Assembly (NCBI RefSeq): GCF_014647235.1
Contig: NZ_BMOU01000007.1
Span: 65,987-129,986, forward strand
DNA from: Haloarcula pellucida
GTDB lineage: Archaea; Halobacteriota; Halobacteria; Halobacteriales; Haloarculaceae
Direction of reading: 5' to 3'
Length of the DNA stretch: 64,000 nucleotides
Made by a program: the position numbers and the translations under genes
The notes under the pieces: model-generated
What the model was told of the DNA's origin: nothing
Database searches by the model: none
The model's input: only the letters and a program-made list of their open reading frames with translations
In this document: positions 25,106 through 33,320 of the stretch, piece by piece
How positions within the stretch are numbered: the first letter of the stretch is position 1
How the letters are laid out: each line of letters begins with the position of its first letter

Positions 25106-26419
25106 ATGAGCGAACTCCTCGTGAGCGGTGGACGGGTCCTCCGTCCGGACCTGACAGTCGAACGCGCCGACGTCCTCGTCGACCAGAGCGCTGGCGAGAT
25201 ACTGGCCGTCGAGGCCCCCGGCGAACTGTCGGGCGACGACGAACTCGACGCCAGCGGCGGCCTCGTCATCCCGGGACTGGTCAACGCCCACACCCACGTC
25301 ACGATGACCCTGCTTCGGGGCTACGCCGACGACAAGCCGCTTGACGCGTGGTTACAGGAGGACATCTGGCCCGTCGAGGCCGAACTCACGCCCGAGGACG
25401 TCCGCGTCGGCGCGGAACTGGGTCTCGTCGAGATGGTGAAGTCGGGCACGACGGCCCTCTCGGACATGTACTTCCACGTCGACGAGATAGCCGCGGCCGT
25501 CGAGGAGGCGGGCGTCCGGGCCGTCCTCGGCCACACCGCCGTCACCGTCGGCAAGGACGACGAGGGCGCTCGCGCCGATATGCAGGAGAGTCTGGACGTG
25601 GCCCGCGAACTCGACGGCGCGGCCGACGGGCGCATCACGACCACGTTCCAGCCACATAGCCTCACGACCGTCGGCGAGGCGTACCTGCGGGAGTTCGTCC
25701 CCGAGGCCGTCGAGGCGGGCCTGCCGATGCACCTCCACGCCAACGAGACGACCGACGAGGTCGACCCCATCGTCGAGGAACACGGCGTGCGACCGCTCGA
25801 ATACGCCGACGACGTGGGGCTACTCGGCGAGGACACGTTCCTCGCCCACTGCGTCCACGTCGACGAGACCGAAATCGGCCTGCTGGCCGAGACGGGCACC
25901 GGCGCGGTCCACTGCCCGGCCTCGAACATGAAACTCGCCAGCGGGATGGCACCGGTCCAGCGGCTGCTAGACGGCGGCGTCACGGTCGGTCTGGGTACCG
26001 ACGGGGCGGCCTCGAACAACGACCTCGACATGTTCGGCGAGATGCGCGACGCGGCGATGCTCGGGAAACTGGCGGCCGACGACGCCAGCGCCGTCGCCGC
26101 CGAGACGGTCGTACAGATGGCGACGGCCAACGGCGCCGATCTGCTGGGCTTCGACAGCGGCCGCATCGAAGCCGGCGCGAACGCCGACCTCGCGGTCGTC
26201 GACCTCGAAACGCCCCACCTCACCCCGGCCCACGACCTCGTCTCGCATCTGGCCTACGCCGCTCGCGGCAGCGACGTGCGCCACACCGTCTGTGACGGCG
26301 CGGTGTTGCTGCGCGAACGAGAGGTGCAGGTGTTCGACGAGGAGTCGGTCCGTGAACGCGCGGAGACGGCGGCCCAGGAGCTGGCAGTGCGGGCGGAGCA
26401 GGACGACGAGAACGCATAA
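25106..26419 (+). CDS. mtaD: 5-methylthioadenosine/S-adenosylhomocysteine deaminase (amidohydrolase)
   Basis: 437 residues of the amidohydrolase superfamily. Metal ligands: His62 and His64 in NAHTHVTM, later His in PMHLHANE and LAHCVHVD, and the Asp in [11 protein letters not shown]. The NAHTH...LLRGYADD...WLQEDIWP sequence matches MtaD/DadD enzymes that deaminate MTA, SAH or 5'-deoxyadenosine to inosine forms. It lies 4.5 kb from S-adenosylhomocysteinase with accessory genes between, which suggests a common SAH-disposal neighbourhood. Start ATG 25106. Confidence 0.92.
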   Translation: MSELLVSGGRVLRPDLTVERADVLVDQSAGEILAVEAPGELSGDDELDASGGLVIPGLVNAHTHVTMTLLRGYADDKPLDAWLQEDIWPVEAELTPEDVRVGAELGLVEMVKSGTTALSDMYFHVDEIAAAVEEAGVRAVLGHTAVTVGKDDEGARADMQESLDVARELDGAADGRITTTFQPHSLTTVGEAYLREFVPEAVEAGLPMHLHANETTDEVDPIVEEHGVRPLEYADDVGLLGEDTFLAHCVHVDETEIGLLAETGTGAVHCPASNMKLASGMAPVQRLLDGGVTVGLGTDGAASNNDLDMFGEMRDAAMLGKLAADDASAVAAETVVQMATANGADLLGFDSGRIEAGANADLAVVDLETPHLTPAHDLVSHLAYAARGSDVRHTVCDGAVLLREREVQVFDEESVRERAETAAQELAVRAEQDDENA

Positions 26420-26901
26420 ATTCAATCTATGTTTTGCCAATCCTATCACCACAGAGATTTGCAATCATAGAATTTTTCAATATATTCTCAGTATCATAAA
26501 ATTTAGGTTTTAATATATAGTTTTTTATATCTTTTAGAGGGGAATTTTTCTCCAAGAGTATATTATTTAAGTAACCTACTTGTTCATCGGAATGAATGGT
26601 AGTATATAATACAATTCATTCAGAAGGCGATATTCAGTCTGGAGACGTAAACATGGTGGTGCGGATGTACCCCAACACTATAAATGAATACTCGGGAGCC
26701 TGCACCGAATCTGAGATTGTAACCAATGCCCTTCTCGATGCGTTTTCAGATATTTATAACAATGGTGATTCAAACGCATATAGAATTCAGGTAATGGATC
26801 CAGATTATCTGAACTATCCACCGAATGACTAATCGAGGAATATTTCCAAAATTGAGTATAAATAAGAATGAAAATTGAGTTTTAACCATAATATAACACA
26901 C
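26420..26901. other. AT-rich, probably foreign intergenic stretch
   Basis: About 480 bases with much lower G+C than the flanks, with many A/T runs (for example TTTTTTATATC near 26521). GAATGAAT (26590-26597) and ATTCATTC (26614-26621) form a perfect 8-base inverted repeat enclosing GTATATAATAC. One small frame (26596-26832) is possible. The base shift starts at the deaminase stop and fades inside the next gene, as expected of acquired DNA. No transposase or integrase is present. Confidence 0.7.
26596..26832 (+). CDS. Possible small protein in AT-rich region (78 aa)
   Basis: A 78-residue frame, MVVYNTIHSEG to LNYPPND, with AT-rich codons unlike the neighbours. The hydrophilic composition, with SEIVTNALLDAFSDIYNNGD as a likely helix, is protein-like. 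The start is uncertain: the first ATG lies within the inverted repeat, and an ATG at 26653 (MVVRMYPN) would give 59 residues. No family recognised. Confidence 0.4.
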   Translation: MVVYNTIHSEGDIQSGDVNMVVRMYPNTINEYSGACTESEIVTNALLDAFSDIYNNGDSNAYRIQVMDPDYLNYPPND

Positions 26902-28245
26902 ATGAAAAGACTTTATCGACGGAGAGGATTCCTGAAGCTAGGCTCAATAACTACAGTATCTACGCTGACCACGCTAGCGGGGGCAACGAGGAATAAACCG
27001 TCTCTACCCCCCGTTCAGTGGTCACAATTATTTAATAAAGGACCCGGGGAAATAGACTCCGTAATCCTAGGTAATGACGGAGGTTTCTTCATCGCGGGCC
27101 GCACTGACGCACAGGCTCCATGGCTTGCGATGCTGGACACGAACGGATCAGTACGTTGGGAAAAGACTCTTGAGCAGCACCTCAGCCCGCCCGGAATCGT
27201 TCGTACCGATTCGGGATACGCTGTGGGTACGATGTACCAGAAACCAGACTCCGACCACCCAGTGGTTTGGTTCGGGCTGCTCGACAACGACGGGTCCATT
27301 CGCTCGGCCGAAATCACGAATACAGAAGTGGAGACTCCATCAGGAGTATCCCTCTCCCGGGGACGGCACGGATACGCATTCGTGGTAGCCCGGAGATCGG
27401 CCGAGTGGAATTGGGCGGTGGTCACCGGCTTCGATACCACCGGGACGCACCAGTGGACGACGCGCTATGAGATTATCTACACGCCCACCTTCATCGAGTC
27501 AAGTCAAGACGGATTCGTCATCGGCGGGGAACAGGAGCGCGCGGATGCCCCCTGGGTGAGCGTGATTGACGGCGACGGCACCAAGCGATGGACGAAAACC
27601 GCTCCAGTCGACGAAAATTCGTCTGTGACTTCCGGTCTCGTCGACGATCGCGGCGGTATCGTCTTGGGCGAGTACGGTGGCCTGATACGGCTAACAGCAT
27701 CCGGCGACGTCGACTGGCGGCGGACGTACGACGTGTTCGTCCAAGACGGCAAGTCCAGTGTACCCGCGGTCGCGCAGACGGCAGAGGGATTTGTCGCAGC
27801 GACCGACGAGCCGAAGCTCACACTCCTCTCAGTCAACCGGGACGGGGAACAACGGGAGACGCGCACTTACGACTTCGAATGCTATCTGTCCGACCTCATT
27901 GCACTGGCGTCCGGAGCCGTTCTCGTCGTCGGCGAACGGTCGACCGCAGACGGTCTGACTCCATGGGCGGCCCTTCTGGCAGACGAGACGCCGACGGTCG
28001 ACCCGCCGACGATAACGCCAACGACGAATACGCCCGTCGAGACGACGCAATCAACGCCGACGGATGGAGACCAGTCCACCGACACTCCTACATCGGCGAC
28101 GTCAAAGACGAACACACGGACCGAAACGACCACCGAGAAAAGCGGGGGGACCGGAGCGGCGGGACCAGGATTCGGTGTATCCACTGGAATTGCGTCGGTA
28201 CTGGGAGGTGCCTGGCTGCGAAGTCGATCGGCCGAGGACGATTAA
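26902..28245 (+). CDS. Tat-exported beta-propeller-like surface protein with C-terminal sorting signal
   Basis: 447 residues. A twin-arginine signal (RRRGFLKLG at 6-14, then hydrophobic STVSTLTTLAGA) leads to Tat export. The body has about six blocks like GNDGGFFIAGRTDAQAPWLAMLD, consistent with PQQ-type propeller blades. A Thr/Pro-rich linker (about 365-420), expected to be O-glycosylated, ends in PGFGVSTGIASVLGGAWLR plus a basic tail, resembling the PGF-CTERM archaeosortase signal. ATG 26902 precedes the Tat motif; an upstream start adds unrelated residues. The first about 200 bases are AT-rich, then G+C rises. Confidence 0.75.
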   Translation: MKRLYRRRGFLKLGSITTVSTLTTLAGATRNKPSLPPVQWSQLFNKGPGEIDSVILGNDGGFFIAGRTDAQAPWLAMLDTNGSVRWEKTLEQHLSPPGIVRTDSGYAVGTMYQKPDSDHPVVWFGLLDNDGSIRSAEITNTEVETPSGVSLSRGRHGYAFVVARRSAEWNWAVVTGFDTTGTHQWTTRYEIIYTPTFIESSQDGFVIGGEQERADAPWVSVIDGDGTKRWTKTAPVDENSSVTSGLVDDRGGIVLGEYGGLIRLTASGDVDWRRTYDVFVQDGKSSVPAVAQTAEGFVAATDEPKLTLLSVNRDGEQRETRTYDFECYLSDLIALASGAVLVVGERSTADGLTPWAALLADETPTVDPPTITPTTNTPVETTQSTPTDGDQSTDTPTSATSKTNTRTETTTEKSGGTGAAGPGFGVSTGIASVLGGAWLRSRSAEDD

Positions 28246-28371
28246 ACGTTCAGAGCGGTTCGTGAATCGTATGCGGCGTTCTGCGGCCGTGTATTCGGAG
28301 TCGCGAATCAGACTGAACGGTGTGAACGAGAGGGGGGTTTAGAGGGGGTCCCGGTAAACGACTGGTACGTA

Positions 28372-29682
28372 ATGCGAACCCAACTGATTGCCCTCCTCGC
28401 GGTCGCTGCACTGTTCGGCGCTGCCCTCGCGCCGGCGGCGGCCGCCGCCGACACCGCGGACGAATCGCTCGCCGTAACCGTCACACAGGACGACGACGTC
28501 ACCGTCGAAGTCACGCAGAACGGGTCAGCCGTCGAGAACGCTACGGTGACCGTCGCCGCCGTCGACGGCAGTTACGACGGGTCGGGAAGCTACGAGACGG
28601 ACGCGGACGGCACCGTCGCCCTCCCGACGCCCGACGAGCGTGTGAACGTCACCGTCACCGCCAGCGACGACGACGAGACGGCGGCGACGACGGTCGAACT
28701 CGACCCAGACTTCGAGGTCGACGTCGAACAGAACCGTGACGTGGTCGTGACGGTCACGCGCGACGACGCCGCCGTCGAGAACGCGACGGTCAACGTCAGC
28801 ACGCGCGAGACGAACAGCGACTACGACGGCGCCGGGAGCTACGAGACCGGCGAGAACGGCACCGTGGTCCTCCCGACGCCCGAGGGCGACGAACCCGTGA
28901 CCCTGACCGTGACCGACGGTGAGACCGTCGAACGGAACGTCACGCTGGTCGACGGCATCGACGTCTCGGCGGCCCAGAACGACGACGGGACCGTCACCGT
29001 CGACGTGACCCGCAACGACACCGCCATCGAGAACGCCAACGTCTCGGTCTCGACCGACGGCAACGCCACCTACGAGGGCACCGGCGACTACCAGACCGAC
29101 GCCGACGGCGAGGTGTCGCTGGTCGCCCCCGACGAGAACGTCACCGTCTCGGTGAACGCCAGTGCCGACAACGCCTCCGACGCCACCACGGTCGAACTCG
29201 AATACGTCAACGAGACGGTACAGGAGGACCGGGAGTTCGCCGGCGTCTCGGACTTCGTCCACTACCTACTGGAGAACGGGTCCACCGGTATCGGTCCGGA
29301 AGTCTCCGAGTACGTGACCCAGAACAACCCCGGGAACGCCCCCGACCACGCGGGCCCGCCCGAGGACCGCGGCCCGGACGCCGAATCCGAGGACGAGGAA
29401 GAAGAGGCTGAAGACGAAGACGAGAGCGAAGAGGCTGAAGACGAAGAAGACGCGACTGAAGATGCGGAAGACGAAGACGAGAGCGAAGAGGCTGAAGACG
29501 AAGAAGACGCGACTGAAGATGCGGAAGACGAAGACGAGAGCGAAGAGGCCGAAGACGAAGAAGACGCGACTGAAGATGCGGAAGACGAGGGAGCCGACGA
29601 TGACGACGGCGAGCGCGGCCCACCGGAAGATGCCGGTCCGCCGGAACACGCCGGCCCGCCCGAGGACCGCGGCCCGAACTGA
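28372..29682 (+). CDS. Secreted acidic repeat protein
   Basis: 436 residues. A Sec signal peptide (LIALLAVAALFGAALAPAAAAA) is followed by three beta-sandwich-like repeats of about 85-90 residues, each with an N-A-x-V-x-V stretch and a Y-x-G-x-G-x-Y-x-T motif (YDGSGSYETD, YDGAGSYETG, YEGTGDYQTD). After a FVHYLLENGSTGIG segment comes an extreme Glu/Asp tail with three exact-length 19-residue repeats, then GPPED/GPPEH repeats to the end. There is no transmembrane anchor. Probably a cell-surface or released ion-rich protein; function unknown. Confidence 0.75.
   Translation: MRTQLIALLAVAALFGAALAPAAAAADTADESLAVTVTQDDDVTVEVTQNGSAVENATVTVAAVDGSYDGSGSYETDADGTVALPTPDERVNVTVTASDDDETAATTVELDPDFEVDVEQNRDVVVTVTRDDAAVENATVNVSTRETNSDYDGAGSYETGENGTVVLPTPEGDEPVTLTVTDGETVERNVTLVDGIDVSAAQNDDGTVTVDVTRNDTAIENANVSVSTDGNATYEGTGDYQTDADGEVSLVAPDENVTVSVNASADNASDATTVELEYVNETVQEDREFAGVSDFVHYLLENGSTGIGPEVSEYVTQNNPGNAPDHAGPPEDRGPDAESEDEEEEAEDEDESEEAEDEEDATEDAEDEDESEEAEDEEDATEDAEDEDESEEAEDEEDATEDAEDEGADDDDGERGPPEDAGPPEHAGPPEDRGPN
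29410..29580 (+). repeat. Three tandem 57-base repeats in a coding region
   Basis: Units 29410-29466, 29467-29523 and 29524-29580 encode the 19-residue unit EDEDESEEAEDEEDATEDA three times. The DNA copies are almost identical, differing at one wobble base (GCT to GCC) in unit 3, which suggests recent duplication. Copy number could change by slippage. Confidence 0.95.
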
Positions 29683-29688
29683 TCGCTG

Positions 29689-29916
29689 TCACACGTAGCT
29701 CGGTCCGGTCCCCCGTTCTTCGACTTCGATGTCGAGTTGCATCTCCGACCCGGTCGGCGTGTTGGCTCCCCACGAGAAGGTCACTCGCCCGGTGAAGACG
29801 AACCCGACCTCGATACTGTCCCGAGAGACGGTGTAGGCAGTCGTCCGCTGTCCGTCGACGCCGCTTTCGGCAGTTTGGTCTTCGAGACGGAGGCCGTCCA
29901 GTCTGAGGTCGGTCAG
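29689..29916 (-). pseudogene. Out-of-frame C-terminal extension of the pilin gene
   Basis: Directly after the pilin stop (29913-29915) the minus strand continues open in the -1 frame for 75 codons. It reads LTDLRLDGLRLEDQTAES, includes VGFVFTGRVTFSWGANTP, and ends EVEERGTGPSYV before TGA. Codons are strongly G/C-ending and residues alternate as beta strands, as in the pilin body. No ATG or GTG starts it near its left end. One lost base near GACGGCTGACC, or a -1 shift, would join it to the pilin. A separate gene using CTG is less likely. Confidence 0.55.
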
Positions 29917-30857
29917 CCGTCGGCTTCCTCTATCTGGATGTTCCGGAAGTACGAGGTGGCGGTTGGGGTGTTGCCGTCCCGACTCACACAGCGGCCGTCG
30001 TCGGTGCCCGAGGCGACGGCCGTCGTCGCGTCACAGTCCATCACGACGACGAGGTAGTCGGCGTCGATCTGATACAGTTGGCCGAGCGGAATCTCGTAGC
30101 GGACCCACTCGCCGCTGCCGTCGTAGTACGGTTCGCTCGTCGCCGTCGAGACGTTGCTCCCCCAGTTTTGCGTGCCGTAGACTCGGACGACTCGGTTGGG
30201 TGCCTGCGAGGTCGTTCGCGTGAGGCCGATGCCGTGGATGTCGCCTTGCGCGTCGCTCCGGAACTCGAAGGTGAGCATCGTCTGGCCGGTCATCTCGTAG
30301 GGGTAGTCGATGTACTTCCACTGGCTCCCGGTCAGCGTGACCGTTCGCCCGCCGTCGGAGACCGACGCGCTCCCACTGCTGCTCTGGCCGCCCGCGTAGT
30401 TCGAGAGCGACCTCGACTCGAAGTCGGCGAGGACGTTCTCGCCGCTGGTGACGCGCCGTTCGAGTTCGTCGACGACGGCCCCGCTGGGGTCGTGGACCAG
30501 ACGCACCTCGACGGTCCCGTCCTCGACGCCGTGTGGATAGCGGTACACCTCGCCGGCGGTGAACTCGCCGTCGTCGGTGCCGGTTTCCAGCGCGAGCACG
30601 CTCAGTGGGACTTCGAGTTGCGTGTCCGGGAAGTCGAAGACGACGCTCGATTCGTCGACCGGGATCGACTCGCCGGAGGCGTGGACGAGTTCGACGCTGG
30701 TCGCCGAGACGCTCGTATCGATAGAGACCGACGGCGGTTCGTCGCCGAGCATCGACGTGTAAGTGAACACGCCCACCGAGAGCGTCGCCAGCAGCACCAC
30801 GGCGACGGCGACGATCAGGAGATTTCCGATCAGCGGGCTCTGTGCACGAGCGGGCAT
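29913..30857 (-). CDS. Type IV pilin-like surface protein (Pilin_N domain)
   Basis: 314 residues. The N-terminus MPARAQSPLIGNLLIVAVAVV is the archaeal class III signal: cleavage by PibD before the SPLIG-type hydrophobic helix that builds the pilus core. The rest is beta-rich; residues about 140-290 (SLSNYAGGQSSSGSASVSDGG to YFRNIQIEE) look like a carbohydrate-binding-type jelly roll. It ends abruptly at a TGA, with an apparently coding extension in another frame behind it. A secretion ATPase is not nearby. Adhesion is a plausible role. Confidence 0.78.
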   Translation of the reverse strand: MPARAQSPLIGNLLIVAVAVVLLATLSVGVFTYTSMLGDEPPSVSIDTSVSATSVELVHASGESIPVDESSVVFDFPDTQLEVPLSVLALETGTDDGEFTAGEVYRYPHGVEDGTVEVRLVHDPSGAVVDELERRVTSGENVLADFESRSLSNYAGGQSSSGSASVSDGGRTVTLTGSQWKYIDYPYEMTGQTMLTFEFRSDAQGDIHGIGLTRTTSQAPNRVVRVYGTQNWGSNVSTATSEPYYDGSGEWVRYEIPLGQLYQIDADYLVVVMDCDATTAVASGTDDGRCVSRDGNTPTATSYFRNIQIEEADG

Positions 30858-30960
30858 CTACTACCACTCATCTGGGAGTCAACTCGCTTGTATGTTGGGA
30901 CCGCCTCGCTGGTCGATACGCTTCGGTGGGGTTTAGGACGCCGTGGCCGACTGTTCTGGC

Positions 30961-32238
30961 ATGACCGATCCGATTTCCAAGCAGCTCGGCGATGTCGAGG
31001 CCGCGCGTGAGTCCGGCCGACGGAAGATGGACTGGGCTGTCCAGCACATGCCCATTCTGGGCGCACTGCGAGCGTCCTTCGAGGCGGACCAGCCATTCGC
31101 CGGCGAGACCATCGGCATGGCGATGCACGTCGAAGCCAAGACCGCCGTCCTGGCCGAGGTGCTCGCGGCCGGTGGCGCGGAAGTGGCGATGACCGGCTGT
31201 AACCCCCTCTCGACACACGACGACGTGTCGGCGGCGCTCGACGCGGTCGACGGTGTGACCTGCTACGCCAAACGCGGCGTCGACGACGAGGAGTACTACG
31301 GCGCGATGGAAGCCGTCCTCGCCCACGAACCGACCATCACCGTCGACGACGGGATGGACCTCGTCGCGATGGTCCACGAGGACTACCCGGAACTGATCGA
31401 CACTATCGTCGGCGGGGCCGAGGAGACGACCACCGGCGTCCACCGCCTGCGCGCGATGGACGCGGACGGCGAACTCGACTATCCAGTGTTCGCGGTCAAC
31501 GACACGCCGATGAAACGCCTGTTCGACAACGTCCACGGCACCGGCGAGTCCTCGCTGGCCTCCATCGCGATGACGACGAACCTCTCGTGGGCCGGCAAGA
31601 CCGTCGTCGTCGCCGGCTACGGCTACTGCGGGAAGGGCGTCGCGAAGAAGGCAAGCGGCCAGAACGCAGACGTGGTCGTCACCGAGGTCGAACCCCGCCG
31701 CGCGCTGGAGGCCCACATGGAGGGCTACGACGTGCTGCCGATGGCCGACGCGGCCGAAGAGGGCGACGTGTTCATCACGACGACCGGCAACCGCGACGTC
31801 ATCGTCGAGGAGCACTTCGAACGGATGCAGGACGGCGTCTTGCTCGCCAACGCCGGCCACTTCGACGTGGAGATCGACCTCGACACCCTCTCCGAGATGG
31901 CCGCCGACACCTACGAGGCCCGCGACGGCGTGCAGGCCTACGAGATGGAAGACGGCCGCCGCCTGAACGTCCTCGCGGAGGGTCGGCTCGTCAACCTCGC
32001 GACGCCCGTCGCGCTCGGCCACCCGGTCGAGGTGATGGACCAGAGCTTCGGGATTCAGGCCGTCTGCGTGCGCGAACTCGTCGAGAACGGCGACGCCTAC
32101 GACGCCGGCGTCCACGACGTTCCCGACCGACTTGACAAGGAGGTGGCCGAAATCAAGCTTGCGGCGGAGGGCGTCGAGTTCGACTCCCTGACGGAGACCC
32201 AAGCCGAGTATATGGACTCCTGGCAGCACGGGACGTAG
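30961..32238 (+). CDS. ahcY: S-adenosylhomocysteinase
   Basis: 425 residues, archaeal length. It hydrolyses SAH to adenosine and homocysteine with tightly bound NAD. The Rossmann motif is GYGYCGKG (219-226); earlier catalytic segments include MAMHVEAKTAVL, TGCNPLSTHDD and VNDTPMKRLFDN. Start ATG 30961, behind a TATA-like GTTTAGG at about 30930. A strong hairpin begins right after the stop. The MTA/SAH deaminase 4.5 kb away offers an alternative route for SAH. Confidence 0.96.
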   Translation: MTDPISKQLGDVEAARESGRRKMDWAVQHMPILGALRASFEADQPFAGETIGMAMHVEAKTAVLAEVLAAGGAEVAMTGCNPLSTHDDVSAALDAVDGVTCYAKRGVDDEEYYGAMEAVLAHEPTITVDDGMDLVAMVHEDYPELIDTIVGGAEETTTGVHRLRAMDADGELDYPVFAVNDTPMKRLFDNVHGTGESSLASIAMTTNLSWAGKTVVVAGYGYCGKGVAKKASGQNADVVVTEVEPRRALEAHMEGYDVLPMADAAEEGDVFITTTGNRDVIVEEHFERMQDGVLLANAGHFDVEIDLDTLSEMAADTYEARDGVQAYEMEDGRRLNVLAEGRLVNLATPVALGHPVEVMDQSFGIQAVCVRELVENGDAYDAGVHDVPDRLDKEVAEIKLAAEGVEFDSLTETQAEYMDSWQHGT

Positions 32239-32261
32239 GTGCTCGCGCCAAGCGCGAGCAC
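32239..32261 (+). terminator. Hairpin immediately after ahcY
   Basis: GTGCTCGCG (32239-32247) and CGCGAGCAC (32253-32261) form a perfect 9-base stem with a 5-base loop, beginning at the first base after the ahcY TAG. No T-run follows. Likely transcript-end or stabilising structure. Confidence 0.6.
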
Positions 32262-32773
32262 CGGATAGCCGAACGGAGAGCGCGAGGCGCGCAGCACCTC
32301 GCACGCGAACGGCGCAGCCGTGAGCGATGCGATCCGTGAGGCGTAGCGAGGAACCGAACGCAGTGAGGTTCCTCGATAACGCGCAGCGGGGAACGCAGTG
32401 ACCCGCGAGCAGTAGGGAGATTCGGAGCGAGTGGCCCGCTAAATGCGAACGGGGAGCGATGCGATCCGTGAGGCGTAGCGAGGCTCTGAGCGCCAGCGAA
32501 GAACCTCGAATTGCGAGCGGAGAGGGACCGAAGGTCCCTCAGGCAGTCGGGCGGCGTTGCCGCCCGACGACGGCGTAGCCGCGGAGCAGTAGAGAGATTC
32601 GTAGCGAAGAGAATGAGAGCCGGTAAACTACGAGAACCCTCGAAATCACTCCCCAAGCCGAGGATGATAGAGAACCATCCACAACGTTTCTTTTTCCGAA
32701 GAATCCGTGAATCGGCTGCTAAAACGAACGTGTATACTGAGAGACAGAAGCTCACGAAACGCACTCTACCGTA
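32262..32773. repeat. Hairpin-rich spacer with 30-base direct repeat
   Basis: No gene is convincing. A 30-base sequence is exactly repeated at 32322-32351 and 32454-32483. The first copy overlaps a hairpin with arms GAGGAACC and GGTTCCTC (about 32348-32375), the reverse-complement form of the 3743-4015 repeat family. Further perfect stems: AGGGACC/GGTCCCT (32523-32539) and GTCGGGCGGC/GCCGCCCGAC with a 3-base loop (32546-32568). The last about 150 bases turn AT-rich towards the next gene. Confidence 0.75.
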
Positions 32774-33127
32774 CTATTGGTTGGACGAGGTTTCCGCACG
32801 AATATATGCTCCAATGGCCCCGCCCAACAACGGCAGTATGAGGAAGGATATTATCCCATTAATAGCTGGATGGCCCAGACCGGTCCAAAGATAATGCGCT
32901 ATCCCATGATCGAATGCTTCACCAATCTCAACCACCATCGAAAAAAGTAGCATCAATCCGAGTGCAACTGCTCCTGCAGTAATGCCGATACGGGCTCCGC
33001 TCCGAGGATTCTTCGATTCTAAGTATCCAGCTATTCCTCCAGCTAATAGAGAGATTCCGGGGGCGCTCGCTGCGACCACTAGTATAATTGTGCCAATGGA
33101 GGTGTTCAGAACGGACTTTCGCTCCAT
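32774..33127 (-). CDS. Small membrane protein, DUF5518-like
   Basis: 117 residues with hydrophobic segments near 11-33, 47-68 and 87-109, and a GGIAGYLESKNPRSGARIG loop typical of haloarchaeal DUF5518-like proteins (glycine-rich, repeated G-A/G-G). Its codons are AT-richer than the neighbours and lie in an AT-rich patch (about 32640-33300), suggesting recent acquisition. It may be a poorly fixed accessory gene. The family call is tentative; no function is known. Confidence 0.6.
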   Translation of the reverse strand: MERKSVLNTSIGTIILVVAASAPGISLLAGGIAGYLESKNPRSGARIGITAGAVALGLMLLFSMVVEIGEAFDHGIAHYLWTGLGHPAINGIISFLILPLLGGAIGAYIRAETSSNQ

Positions 33128-33320
33128 GCGAGAGACACTTCCTAAATCAACATCTTACTTTTGGTTGATATTTTTATACTCATCGAAAAAGGCACACATA
33201 GCAGACTGTCTTTCAGTATGCGACAGAGACGTTTCAAAGTTCGTAGACTTTACTGAGCGACTGCGTAGATGGCAGCATCGAAGAAACAACTAGTCTCTAC
33301 CACGCTATCGCGCTCAGTTT

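Noticed and set aside
23764-25302. N-terminal extension of hisG to nearly 800 residues
   Set aside because: The extra part is an Arg-rich frame opposite or out of phase with the MFS gene; HisG homology starts exactly at [10 protein letters not shown].
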